A DNA stretch of 39,165 nucleotides from DATFAS01 sp035254305 (GCA_035254305.1 DATFAS010000055.1:1-39165), one strand, 5' to 3'; counted from the first letter of the stretch, positions 8,774 through 17,147 are shown. Notes: generated from the sequence alone by a model not told the origin. Program-made: numbers and translations.

Positions 8774-8779
8774 CCCATA

Positions 8780-10210
8780 TCACCTTTTCTTTCGTTTCTT
8801 ATGGTGTTTCTTCAGGCTTGCCGAGGATCGCTGCTTGGGTTCGATCATTGACTTTAGATAAAGCGCGTAGTCTAATAGCCTTTTGACTGAGGGTCGTGTC
8901 TTATGATGAGAGAGGACTTGATCATCATTTTTAGAAGGTTTAGCGTTCATCTCCAGAAGCCAAACCTTCCCACTTGTATCAACAGCTAAGTCAATGCCAA
9001 GCTCAGCAAAGTGTCCGGGCATGGATTGTTCTAGATATTGAGCAAGAGAGAGTGAGATTTTGCGCAAGTAAGCCGTTGTTGGTCGGGTGGTAGTGTTCCA
9101 GGGAGAAGCCATCAGAAGAGCAGGCCCAACACCTAGAATGGTTCCACCTCGAGCTAAATTCGAGACGATGCTTTGATTTTGCCCGCTTCGCCCAACGATT
9201 GAGGTAACGGACCATTTACCTGTTGTGTCTTTTTGGACAAGAGAACGGAAGTCAAGAGGATTACCGTTGATTTTAATCAGATTAAGCCCTTGTTGAACTA
9301 AATAGGGTATTTTTGAAATATGAGGAACGATGGATTGGTATAGATCTGAAAGCTTCGAGTAGGTTTTCTGTACGCTTCCACTCATGGTGGAATATTGACA
9401 CATATAGTGACTACCTAATTTGGAAATTCGATAAATACCTTTACCAAGGCTTCCGTTTGTTGGTTTTAAATAGATGGATTGATAACGATCTAACGCCTCT
9501 TTAATGGTTGGGAAGCCTTTATAGAGTTGGGTTGTAGGCAGATAGGGCTGTGCTTGAGGAATGGTAATTAATGCTTTGTGAACCTGCCACTTGTTTAAAA
9601 AATGTTCATTAAACATTGGGATATTGTTTTCTTTTAAAAATGTAAAGAATTCTTGGATGTCTGGGGCATTTTCCTGTTTACGAGAGGCTAGCCGATTATA
9701 GACAGAATCCGGATATGGCAGTGTTTTCTGTACCCATTTGTCATCTTGAATGATCCAACCTCTAATCGTTTGGTTTTCTTGGTCCAAATCGTTTAATGTA
9801 AATATATAGGAAATAATACCCTTTCCTTTTGCACCCTGAACAATTTCTTTGCAAAAAGATGAGGCAGGCCCAAATATTCCGTCAGAAGTTTTTATTAACT
9901 TAGAAATTAAGACACCAAAAACAGGACCAAGAATGAGAACCCTAGAGGCCGGTTCATATTTCATATTCAATTGGACTCCATTTGGAATGACAAGGTGCTT
10001 GCCAATATCCTTTCGGATTCTTACGATGGAGGTTTTACTGGTGAATAAATGTATTTTGCAGGGAATCATTTTTTGGCCCAATTGAAGTGTAACGAGGGAA
10101 TCAATAGGTAAATCTAGTTGTTGTTGGATCCTCTGGCTGATCAGAAGGTGTGCCCCATACGGGAAGTCCGATTTTTCATCTAGTTGGATTGGAACACGAA
10201 TAATAGACAT
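8780..10210 (-). CDS. yheD: YheD-type ATP-grasp protein, operon leader
   Basis: First gene of the operon, 476 residues. Residues 1-95 are the N-terminal beta domain; FGVLI (98-102) starts the ATP-grasp core with YLKP K249, loop GSLGKG 253-258, QQG 306-308, DFR 320-322, NLARGGT 351-357 and EMN (E420, N422). A strongly basic tail (last 11 residues mostly Lys, Arg and His) is absent from its paralogs and could bind an acidic polymer, nucleic acid or the coat. The frame opens at 10261, but ATG at 10210 follows AAGGGGG by 6 bases and gives the family N-terminus. A sigma-K-like promoter lies 36-64 bases upstream. Confidence 0.85.
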   Translation of the reverse strand: MSIIRVPIQLDEKSDFPYGAHLLISQRIQQQLDLPIDSLVTLQLGQKMIPCKIHLFTSKTSIVRIRKDIGKHLVIPNGVQLNMKYEPASRVLILGPVFGVLISKLIKTSDGIFGPASSFCKEIVQGAKGKGIISYIFTLNDLDQENQTIRGWIIQDDKWVQKTLPYPDSVYNRLASRKQENAPDIQEFFTFLKENNIPMFNEHFLNKWQVHKALITIPQAQPYLPTTQLYKGFPTIKEALDRYQSIYLKPTNGSLGKGIYRISKLGSHYMCQYSTMSGSVQKTYSKLSDLYQSIVPHISKIPYLVQQGLNLIKINGNPLDFRSLVQKDTTGKWSVTSIVGRSGQNQSIVSNLARGGTILGVGPALLMASPWNTTTRPTTAYLRKISLSLAQYLEQSMPGHFAELGIDLAVDTSGKVWLLEMNAKPSKNDDQVLSHHKTRPSVKRLLDYALYLKSMIEPKQRSSASLKKHHKKRKKR

Positions 10211-10245
10211 AAGAATCCCCCTTCCCAGTAGGCTTTCAATTAATG

Positions 10246-10274
10246 TATAGTATGAGGGCATTTATTGAGAGGTG
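10246..10274 (-). promoter_or_regulatory. Mother-cell (sigma-K / sigma-E) promoter of the YheCD operon
   Basis: On the minus strand, CACC (10274-10271) fits the sigma-K -35 mACm. After 16 bases, CATACTATA (10254-10246) fits the sigma-K -10 CATAnnnTA exactly. The same -10 matches the sigma-E box CATACAHT at 7 of 8 bases. Predicted start near 10238, about 28 bases before the first start codon, leaving room for the ribosome site. Confidence 0.65.
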
Positions 10275-10441
10275 AAAAGGGTGGGCGATGAAAAACAAAT
10301 CCACACTTGACAGGAGGAATTGTTGGGGATGTACAAGCATAGGTTGTTCGACTAGGCTAATAGAGATATGTTATGATAAATGGGTAAATGTGGAATATGA
10401 AATAAGCCCAACCAAACTATTATTCCTGGGAGGCGACTTAA

Positions 10442-11131
10442 ATGGAAATAACTTATCATGGTCACTCTAGTGTACAAATTAGTACAAGTGGGACTTCATT
10501 AATCATCGATCCTTTTTTAACAAATAATCCGTTGGCAATGGCTAAAGCTGAGGAAATCCGAGTGGACTATGTATTGTTAACACATGGTCATAGTGACCAC
10601 ATAGGGGATGCCTTGCAGATTGCAAAGCAAAATGATGCGACCATCATTGGAACATATGAATTGGCTACCTATTTCTCGTGGCAAGGGACAAAGGTTCATC
10701 CGATGAATATTGGTGGGGGATGGAACTTTGAATTTGGTAGGGTGAAATTAACCCAAGCCTTTCATAGTTCAGGAGTCACCTTGGATGATGAACAAAAAAT
10801 CGTTTATATGGGGATGCCATGCGGTATTCTACTTACTATTGAGGGAAAAACCATCTATCATGCTGGAGACACGGGACTCTTTAGTGATTTGAAGATGATT
10901 GGTGAATTAAACTCCATTGATCTTGCCTTCTTGCCTATTGGAGATAACTTTACAATGGGACCAGATGATGCTTTAATTGCTGCTGAATGGATTAAGGCAA
11001 ATAAGATTGTGCCCATACATTATGATACGTTTGGTTTGGTTAAGCAAGATGGTGTAGCCTTTGTAGATCAATTAAGGTCAAAGGGACTTGAGGGAATGGT
11101 TGTTAATCCAGGAGAAACTTTTTCATTATAG
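10442..11131 (+). CDS. ytkL: UPF0173 metal-dependent hydrolase (YtkL)
   Basis: 229-residue metallo-beta-lactamase-fold protein, cytoplasmic. The zinc motif THGHSDH supplies H48, H50, D52 and H53; further ligands are in AFHSSG, HAGDTG and the C-terminal PIHYDTF. Length and sequence fit the UPF0173 family (B. subtilis YtkL, about 227 residues). The physiological substrate is unknown. ATG at 10442 has GGGAGGCGA 4 bases upstream. It is divergent from the YheCD operon; the interval is about 230 bases and probably carries both promoters. A clear terminator follows, so it is monocistronic. Confidence 0.9.
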   Translation: MEITYHGHSSVQISTSGTSLIIDPFLTNNPLAMAKAEEIRVDYVLLTHGHSDHIGDALQIAKQNDATIIGTYELATYFSWQGTKVHPMNIGGGWNFEFGRVKLTQAFHSSGVTLDDEQKIVYMGMPCGILLTIEGKTIYHAGDTGLFSDLKMIGELNSIDLAFLPIGDNFTMGPDDALIAAEWIKANKIVPIHYDTFGLVKQDGVAFVDQLRSKGLEGMVVNPGETFSL

Positions 11132-11150
11132 GTAAGCGTATGAACAGGAT

Positions 11151-11187
11151 GGGGAATTCCAATTCTATGGGATCCCTCTTTTTTTTA
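11151..11187 (+). terminator. Rho-independent terminator after ytkL
   Basis: Imperfect 10-bp stem GGGGAATTCC / GGGATCCCTC (11151-11160 with 11169-11178; two wobbles, one mismatch), 8-base loop, followed by eight T. Confidence 0.8.
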
Positions 11188-11346
11188 TTCAATTCAACAT
11201 AAAATACAATGTTTTGTGAAAAAAATGTGAAAATTCTATCGCCTTTTTAAAAAATACTACACCATTTGTCGAAAGTATTGTATACTAAAATGGAAAATGA
11301 TAGATTAGTAGATTGTGCCAATAATTGATATCTTGGTGGTGAATAG

Positions 11347-12156
11347 ATGAAGAAGAGAATAGTAAGTATGGTTTTAGCAACATTTTTTCTAAGCTCAACT
11401 GCATTTGCTGACCAGCAGTATACAGTAGCACCAGGGGATTCCCTTGATAAGATTGCTGATCAATTTGGAGTTAGTCCGAAGGCTATACAGGATAAGAATA
11501 ATCTAAGCGGTTGGGTAATAGACCCAGACCAGAAATTAGTGATCCCCAGCGGTGACAACAGCGACACAGCGAATAAGGTTGCCTTTGTCAATGCTGACGA
11601 TCTTAATTTTAGAGATAATAGCGATTTGAATGCAACAGTAATCAAGATTCTTGATAGAGGGACTACTTTAGAAGTTTTAGAGTATGGGGATAAATGGACG
11701 AAGGTGAAGAATGGGGATTCGGTAGGTTATGTATCAACCCGTTATCTATCGTTCAACCAGGGGAAGGCATCCCGTGGTTCTGCAATGATGCTTAATCGTG
11801 TACGAGATGTAGCATTATCCCTCGAAGGAGCACCTTATCGTTCAGGTGGAACAACTCCTGATGGATTTGATTGTAGTGGATTTACTAGATATGTCATGGA
11901 CCAAGTCGGTGTGACTCTGCCAAGATCCTCATCCGATCAGTACCAAGCTGGGACAAGCGTAGGGCGTGATGAATTACAGGTTGGGGATTTACTTTTCTTC
12001 GATTCTGCTCATAGTGGAAAAATTACGCATGTTGGTATGTACATAGGTAATAATAAGATGATTCATTCTGCAACACGTGATGTGGAAGTAAGTGATCTTG
12101 ATTGGTATTTCGACCATTATAAATATTTCGGAGCTAAAAGGGTACTTGGCTCTTAA
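11347..12156 (+). CDS. Secreted LysM-SH3-NlpC/P60 cell-wall endopeptidase
   Basis: 269-residue exported peptidoglycan hydrolase. Signal peptide 1-21 (basic start, hydrophobic core, cut at AFA-D); LysM 24-67 (YTVAPGDSLDKIA...); bacterial SH3 about 78-135 (LNFRDNSDLNATVI..., W117, GYVSTRYL); NlpC/P60 domain 145-269. The catalytic Cys is C176 in FDCSGF, with H228 (ITHVGMYIG) and a polar third residue H240. Such enzymes cut the gamma-D-Glu-diaminopimelate bond in stem peptides (LytE/LytF/CwlO type). RBS GGTGGTGA is 4 bases before ATG. Flanked by terminators on both sides, so expressed alone; a TATACT box lies near 11280 with no convincing -35. Confidence 0.92.
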   Translation: MKKRIVSMVLATFFLSSTAFADQQYTVAPGDSLDKIADQFGVSPKAIQDKNNLSGWVIDPDQKLVIPSGDNSDTANKVAFVNADDLNFRDNSDLNATVIKILDRGTTLEVLEYGDKWTKVKNGDSVGYVSTRYLSFNQGKASRGSAMMLNRVRDVALSLEGAPYRSGGTTPDGFDCSGFTRYVMDQVGVTLPRSSSDQYQAGTSVGRDELQVGDLLFFDSAHSGKITHVGMYIGNNKMIHSATRDVEVSDLDWYFDHYKYFGAKRVLGS

Positions 12157-12201
12157 AATATCGCCAGATGGTTTCTTTTAATTCTAATTGTAGAAAAATA
12201 G

Positions 12202-12248
12202 AGGGCTTCTCTAGGTCTTTTTTAGACCTTATGGGATAGTCCTTTTTT
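12202..12248 (+). terminator. Terminator after NlpC/P60 gene
   Basis: Two-part stem: AGGTCT/AGACCT around a T5 loop, extended by outer AGGGCT/AGTCCT pairing, followed by TTTTTTA. Confidence 0.7.
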
Positions 12249-12336
12249 ATGGGATTAATTACTTTTGATATTTTTAAAAAAATGTTAAAATGATGAATAG
12301 ATAAATATATTAAAACCCGAGGAGGAGTAGAAAATT

Positions 12337-14400
12337 ATGCGACTACCCACATTTTTTAATCAAGCAAGAAAAAGCATATCCGTCAAACTATCCATTGTTA
12401 TGGTAATGGTTATTACTGTATCCTTCTCAATTACGGGTTATTTGATCTATCTACATACGAGTAACTACTTGCAGAAAGAGTTGGAAGAAAGTTTACTGAC
12501 AAAAAGCAGTGCAATTGCCGATCAAGTCAGCTCGTTGTTTAATGAAAAGGGAACTATCGTTCGTAATATGGGTAGCAATCAAGATATGATTAACTTTTTA
12601 AGAACCGCGCATACAAGAGATGAGGTATTGTCTAATCCTTATTACAAAGATACGGCAAATGCACTAGATTCGATATTTGCTAATGATAAATCACTTTCTT
12701 TCGTCTGGATTGTAAGTAGTGAAGGAAGTTTCTATATTGGAAATAAAGGTTCAATATCCAAACTAGATTACAATATCAAACAGCGTCCATGGTATGCTGA
12801 TGCTGTTAAAGTAGCTGATTTATCTTACTCGGAACCCTATGTAGATGCGGAGACTGGCAAATTAGTTGTGAGTATTTTACATCCGATTAAAGACAATGAT
12901 CGTTTGCTTGGCTTTGTTGCTTGCGATGTCTTCTTGGATTCGTTGCCACAAATCATGTCATCATATAAATTTGGACAGACTGGATACACCGTTTTATTGG
13001 CTAAAGATGGAACGATCATGTATCACCCTAATAAAGAATATGTTATGAAAAATAAATTGCAGGAAATGGATGGTGGATTGAGTTCTCTGTGGGGAAAGAT
13101 GGAAACAAATGAAAAAAGCTTAGAGTTAATAAACGATCATGGCACCTGGTTCTATACCGGTTATTCGCCTATATCATTGACTGGTTGGAAGGTTGCTGCC
13201 TTGATACCGAAATCTGAAGCACTATCTGGTTTGAATTCTTTAGCTACAAGTATTATACAATATTTTCTTATCTCTCTTTTGTTGTTAGTTTCAGTAGTTT
13301 ATTTTCTGCTTCGCTATATGTTGCGGAATATTCCTAAAATTCTAGAAAACATTAAACAGCTTTCTACAGGAGATTTAACACGGTGTTTTCAGGTGGATAG
13401 CGAGGATGAGATAGGACAAGTGGCAATAAACTTGAATGTAATGACAGATTCCTTAGAAGCAATGTTTAATCAAGTACGTCTGGCATCGGAACATACGGTT
13501 GCCTCTTCTGAAGCACTGAATGCTGTGGCAAGCCAATCAGTCAGCGCTTCAAATCATATCTTTGAAGGTATCCAGGCAGTGGTTAGTGAGGCGGAAATAC
13601 AATTAGAAAGCACCGAGCAAACGTCGCAAGCCATGGAAGAAATGTCAGTCGGTGTCCAACGAGTTGCTGAAACGGCCAGTATATTATCAGGATTGGTACA
13701 TACATCGCTAGAGAAAATTGAACAAGGCAATCTTGCGGTAAAAGAGGCGCTATCTGAAATACACTCCATTAATGATTCAGTTAAAAGAACATCACACGAG
13801 ATGCAATTGTTGCATCAAAACTCAGAAAGCATTTCCGAGGTTATCTCTGTGATCACTGAAATTTCTGCTCAAACACAATTACTTTCTCTTAATGCATCCA
13901 TTGAAGCAGCACGGGCTGGTGAGCAAGGGCGCGGTTTTGGTGTAGTTGCTAATGAGGTTAAAAAACTTGCCGAACAATCCAGGGCATCTGCAGAACATAT
14001 TGCAAACAGGATACGGGATGTCCTGCAGTCTACAGACTATGCTATGAAAACAATGAGTCAAAGTGTCATAGACGTGGAGCATGGGGCAAAAGTAATTAAT
14101 GCGGTAAGTGAAGTGTTCAATGATGTTTCACAAACCTTCCACTTGATTAATGATCAAACTCAGGACGCATCATCTGTAGCTGAACAAATGGCAGCAGGAT
14201 CTGAGCAAGTTGCAGCTTCTGTGATTAACATTGCTGGTAATACGAAAACATCAGTACGACATATTCAAGAAATTAAGGACGTAACTAAATCTCAGTTAGA
14301 ATCCATGAGAGAAATATCTAATTCCGCAGATTCCTTAAGCAAGATGGCTGAGCAACTAGCTAGTTCCTTATCGCAATTTAAGACAAAAAGGCAGCAGTAA
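12337..14400 (+). CDS. Methyl-accepting chemotaxis protein (dCache type)
   Basis: 687-residue transmembrane chemoreceptor. Membrane helices about 17-39 and 306-328 enclose an extracellular dCache sensor (SFVWIVSSEG, KQRPWYADA and SEPYVDAETGKLVVSILHPI are typical of dCache_1, whose RPWY region binds amino-acid-like ligands). HAMP about 327-380, then a long coiled signalling domain whose hairpin tip is about 508-548 (EISAQTQLLSLNASIEAARA, GRGFGVVANEVKKLAEQ), the part that contacts CheA and CheW. ATG has GAGGAGG 10 bases upstream. It is a single-gene unit; its stop codon lies inside the left arm of its own terminator. The ligand cannot be read from sequence. Confidence 0.95.
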   Translation: MRLPTFFNQARKSISVKLSIVMVMVITVSFSITGYLIYLHTSNYLQKELEESLLTKSSAIADQVSSLFNEKGTIVRNMGSNQDMINFLRTAHTRDEVLSNPYYKDTANALDSIFANDKSLSFVWIVSSEGSFYIGNKGSISKLDYNIKQRPWYADAVKVADLSYSEPYVDAETGKLVVSILHPIKDNDRLLGFVACDVFLDSLPQIMSSYKFGQTGYTVLLAKDGTIMYHPNKEYVMKNKLQEMDGGLSSLWGKMETNEKSLELINDHGTWFYTGYSPISLTGWKVAALIPKSEALSGLNSLATSIIQYFLISLLLLVSVVYFLLRYMLRNIPKILENIKQLSTGDLTRCFQVDSEDEIGQVAINLNVMTDSLEAMFNQVRLASEHTVASSEALNAVASQSVSASNHIFEGIQAVVSEAEIQLESTEQTSQAMEEMSVGVQRVAETASILSGLVHTSLEKIEQGNLAVKEALSEIHSINDSVKRTSHEMQLLHQNSESISEVISVITEISAQTQLLSLNASIEAARAGEQGRGFGVVANEVKKLAEQSRASAEHIANRIRDVLQSTDYAMKTMSQSVIDVEHGAKVINAVSEVFNDVSQTFHLINDQTQDASSVAEQMAAGSEQVAASVINIAGNTKTSVRHIQEIKDVTKSQLESMREISNSADSLSKMAEQLASSLSQFKTKRQQ

Positions 14401-14420
14401 GAATAATCTGCTGCCTTTTT
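14385..14420 (+). terminator. Terminator overlapping the end of the chemoreceptor gene
   Basis: Perfect 13-bp stem AAAAAGGCAGCAG (14385-14397) with CTGCTGCCTTTTT (14408-14420), ending in T5. The last codons and stop of the receptor gene lie in it. It is symmetrical enough to stop minus-strand transcription of the small gene at 14479 as well. Confidence 0.9.
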
Positions 14421-14478
14421 GTACGTTTAGGAATAAATGATTTGAATTTCGTATCCGCAAAAGGACATTTAACTAAGA

Positions 14479-14613
14479 TTAACTGATCAATTCCCTGGTA
14501 CTTTTATCCTGTTTTATCTCTGTGGGGGTAAATTTTGCACAGGATACCACTATGGCAGGCCGAATTTGTTTACAGGATTTTGTACATAGTTGGCATAATG
14601 GATCTACCTTCAT
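14479..14613 (-). CDS. Small Cys-rich (CxxC) protein, 44 residues
   Basis: 44-residue frame with a good ribosome site (GGAGAGGA, 5 bases before ATG). Four cysteines, C7-x2-C10-x3-C14-x10-C25, in PLCQLCTKSCKQ and VVSCAKFTP, look like a small zinc knuckle. I recall similar short conserved CxxC...CKQ...C..F proteins in Bacillales but cannot name a family. It fills most of the otherwise gene-free gap 14421-14732. A cre-like site lies 23 bp upstream of its start. No membrane segment or signal peptide. Confidence 0.6.
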   Translation of the reverse strand: MKVDPLCQLCTKSCKQIRPAIVVSCAKFTPTEIKQDKSTRELIS

Positions 14614-14635
14614 ATAAATCCTCTCCTCATGATGA

Positions 14636-14651
14636 ATGTAAACGTTTTCGT
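14636..14651. promoter_or_regulatory. Candidate cre (CcpA) site
   Basis: ATGTAAACGTTTTCGT matches WTGNAARCGNWWWCAW at 15 of 16 positions (G for A at position 15). It sits between the divergent small Cys-rich gene and the M48 protease gene, so it could affect either. Confidence 0.45.
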
Positions 14652-14732
14652 TTTCTTTAGTCTATTAGGGATAAAGCTCATTTTATTACTTAATAAACTG
14701 ACAATTCTAAACGCACGACACATGAATGAAGA

Positions 14733-16052
14733 TTGGGACAAGAACATAGGCTTGAAAAGGAGAATTTTGCTAAGAATGTAGGATGGAAGGAGTGGATCTT
14801 AAGAGTGCGTAGATTTTACTTGTTTTTTATCTTGATTTTAGTGGTGTATATAGCTGTAGTTAGCTACTATTTATTACATGCTTCTAGCTCTTTACCGAAA
14901 GACCTAATTGGGGGTGCAGCAGACCCCACAACATTTATGTCGAAAGAACAAATTCAGAACTCTCTGGCTTTCTCAAGAATAAATGATGTCTTTTATTTTA
15001 CGAGTGGACCTATAGAATGGGCCATATATCTTCTGATTCTTGGACTGGGGCTATCATCTCGCTTCCGGAAATTCGCAGAAACGGCTATTAGAGGGTCTTT
15101 TCTAAGGCTGTTGGTTTTTATTTTCCTTTTATCGATCACCACCACGATCATCGAGTTTCCCATGGATTATTATCTCTTTCAACTTAGACACGAGTATGGA
15201 ATTAGTAATGAACCATTTACCAGCTGGATGAAAGACAATGTGAAGGGTTTTTGGATTTCACTTGTAATGACAGCACCGGTTGCTTGGCTTTTCTTTTTTT
15301 TCCTTCGAAAAAGTCCAAAACGCTGGTGGTTATGGTCGTGGCTTCTATCGATTCCTATTTTTCTATTTTTCATGTTCATTCAACCCGTTGTCTTAGATCC
15401 TATTTTTCATCAGTTTACACCACTTCATGACCAACAGCTGAAGAGAGAAATTCTTGATTTAGCAGCTAAAGCTAATATCCCGACAAATCAGGTCTATGAG
15501 GTAGATATGTCTAAAAAGACGAATGCTCTGAACGCTTATGTGAATGGGATTGGCTCTAACACACGAATTGTCCTTTGGGACACAACGTTAAATAAATTGA
15601 AAAAGGATGAAATACTATTTATAATGGCACACGAAATGGGCCATTACGCTTTGAGACATATGCAATGGCTTTTTATTGGGTCGGTGTTTATGATTCTTGC
15701 AGCATTGTTAGCCCTGTATTATACTCAACGTTGGGTCATAGAACGCTTTGGAGAATATTGGGGAATTAAAGGGTTGAATGATATGGCTTCCCTACCTATT
15801 ATCCTTCTTTTTCTTTCTGTGCTTTCTTTTGTATCCATGCCCATTCAAAATGCTGTTTCAAGGCAATATGAGCATGCTGCGGATGTTTATGCTATGAATA
15901 TGATGCATGACAAGGATGCTGCTGTTCGTACCTTCCAAAGATTGGCGGTAGAGAGTCTGTCCGAGGTCAATCCTCCTGCACTTGTGAAATACTTTTTGTA
16001 TGGTCACCCAACATTACATGAGCGAATTTTATTTGTAGAAAACTATAAATAA
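14733..16052 (+). CDS. M48 family membrane metalloprotease (Ste24-like)
   Basis: Up to 439 residues. An N-terminal M48_N-type multi-helix membrane region (helices about 27-48, 90-107, 120-140, 172-192, 199-220) is followed by the zinc protease domain: HEMGH at 300-304 with a third ligand E380 in YEHAADVYA, and NAYVNGIGSNTRIVLWDTTL at 267-286. Further helices lie at about 311-330 and 352-370. This is the architecture of Ste24/CAAX-protease-1-like and HtpX-related proteases that cut membrane or misfolded proteins in the bilayer. Start is uncertain: TTG at 14733 is the longest but has a poor ribosome site; GTG at 14805 (residue 25) follows AAGGAG. The substrate is unknown. Confidence 0.85.
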   Translation: MGQEHRLEKENFAKNVGWKEWILRVRRFYLFFILILVVYIAVVSYYLLHASSSLPKDLIGGAADPTTFMSKEQIQNSLAFSRINDVFYFTSGPIEWAIYLLILGLGLSSRFRKFAETAIRGSFLRLLVFIFLLSITTTIIEFPMDYYLFQLRHEYGISNEPFTSWMKDNVKGFWISLVMTAPVAWLFFFFLRKSPKRWWLWSWLLSIPIFLFFMFIQPVVLDPIFHQFTPLHDQQLKREILDLAAKANIPTNQVYEVDMSKKTNALNAYVNGIGSNTRIVLWDTTLNKLKKDEILFIMAHEMGHYALRHMQWLFIGSVFMILAALLALYYTQRWVIERFGEYWGIKGLNDMASLPIILLFLSVLSFVSMPIQNAVSRQYEHAADVYAMNMMHDKDAAVRTFQRLAVESLSEVNPPALVKYFLYGHPTLHERILFVENYK

Positions 16053-16084
16053 GATAGACGAAAGAATAGGAGTTAATGGTTTAC

Positions 16085-16729
16085 ATGAGATTACGTAAAA
16101 AACCTTGGGTAAAAGATCAAATCGTAACATATGAGCATTTACTGGTGAAGGATCCAGAGCAATACTATGGAAGATGGAATGAGAGATTCGACAATAATCA
16201 CCCCATTCACATTGAATTAGGAACAGGAAAGGGTAATTTTATCACGACCTTAGCTCAGAGAAACCCTGAATGTAACTTTATCGGCGTTGAACTTCGTGAG
16301 GAAGTTCTTATACAAGCAGTGAAAAAAGCAAATCAGATGAATCTTCCTAATCTAGCGTTTCTTTGGCTTGATGTAGTAAAAATAGATGAAGTATTTGCAA
16401 ACGGAGAGATTTCCCAAATTTATTTGAATTTTAGTGATCCATGGCCCAAAAGTGGACATGCAAAACGCCGACTAACCCACCGCGGGTTTTTAGAAAAGTA
16501 CAAAAGTATTCTGGGGGTAGGCAAGGAAATCCATTTGAAAACAGATAATGAGAAGCTATTTGAGTTTTCTCTAAATGAATTTAGTGATTCTGGGCTTCGC
16601 CTTAAGAATATTACGTTTGACTTGCATCATAGTCGGTATGAGGAAGCGAAATCCGTCATGACCGAATACGAACAAAAATTCGTAAATTTAGGTATGAAAA
16701 TATATCGAGTGGAAGCGATAGTTCAATAG
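16085..16729 (+). CDS. trmB: tRNA (guanine-N7-)-methyltransferase TrmB
   Basis: SAM-dependent enzyme that makes m7G46 in the tRNA variable loop. 214 residues from ATG 16085, which gives the typical MRLRKKPW start; an in-frame ATG at 16076 is closer to the AGGAG but non-standard. Motifs: IELGTGKG (43-50, SAM binding), GVELRE (67-72), and YLNFSDPWPKSGHAKRRL (near 118-135), the TrmB signature with the catalytic Asp and the Arg-rich tRNA loop; MTEYEQKF near the C-terminus. Lies 32 bases after the M48 gene and is probably cotranscribed with it. Confidence 0.97.
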   Translation: MRLRKKPWVKDQIVTYEHLLVKDPEQYYGRWNERFDNNHPIHIELGTGKGNFITTLAQRNPECNFIGVELREEVLIQAVKKANQMNLPNLAFLWLDVVKIDEVFANGEISQIYLNFSDPWPKSGHAKRRLTHRGFLEKYKSILGVGKEIHLKTDNEKLFEFSLNEFSDSGLRLKNITFDLHHSRYEEAKSVMTEYEQKFVNLGMKIYRVEAIVQ

Positions 16730-16794
16730 TCATTTCCCACCTTGTCCATACATATATAGTTAGTAGACTTGTATCATGGATGAAAGGTGAGACG

Positions 16795-17076
16795 ATGAAG
16801 AAATTTCGCGCACTGAGCTGTTTTGTTTTTGCTTTATGTCTGGTTTTTTATGCCGTTCCGCGTTTACCATTTCAAGGAATATCTCAACTTGCAACTGGAT
16901 TTAGTTTTATCTGGCTTGCCTTCGCCATTCTGGTAATCGGTAGTAATCTGTTTTATGTTATTGGAGAGGATCAGTCTGGTTCGGGAAAACGGAAGAGAAA
17001 TGACTTCACGGTGGTTAGAGATAGGGGAATCATACCTGAAGGAAATAAGCAAGGAACTCGATCTTTTTTCAAATAG
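16795..17076 (+). CDS. Small two-helix membrane protein, function unknown
   Basis: 93 residues from ATG 16795, with AAAGGTGAG just upstream; an in-frame ATG at 16780 lacks a ribosome site. Two membrane segments (about 6-22 and 33-54), then a basic polar tail. No family recognised. A terminator follows directly, so it is the end of the trmB transcript or its own unit. Confidence 0.7.
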   Translation: MKKFRALSCFVFALCLVFYAVPRLPFQGISQLATGFSFIWLAFAILVIGSNLFYVIGEDQSGSGKRKRNDFTVVRDRGIIPEGNKQGTRSFFK

Positions 17077-17080
17077 GAGA

Positions 17081-17112
17081 AGTCAACCATTGTGTTGGCT
17101 TTTTCTTTTTTT
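17081..17112 (+). terminator. Terminator after small membrane protein gene
   Basis: AGTCAAC (17081-17087) pairs with GTTGGCT (17094-17100) with one wobble, followed by a T-rich run to 17112. Confidence 0.75.
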
Positions 17113-17117
17113 ACGGA

Positions 17118-17147
17118 TTGATTATTGTTATAATAAATAGCTATAAT
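17118..17147 (+). promoter_or_regulatory. Sigma-A-like promoter of ytoI
   Basis: TTGATT at 17118-17123 and TATAAT at 17142-17147 with an 18-bp spacer. A second TATAAT is at 17129-17134. Predicted start about 60 bases before the ytoI ATG. Confidence 0.5.

Noticed and set aside
10288..10470. Plus-strand frame of 60 residues before ytkL
   Set aside because: Overlaps the ytkL start and lies in the divergent promoter region; composition is not protein-like.
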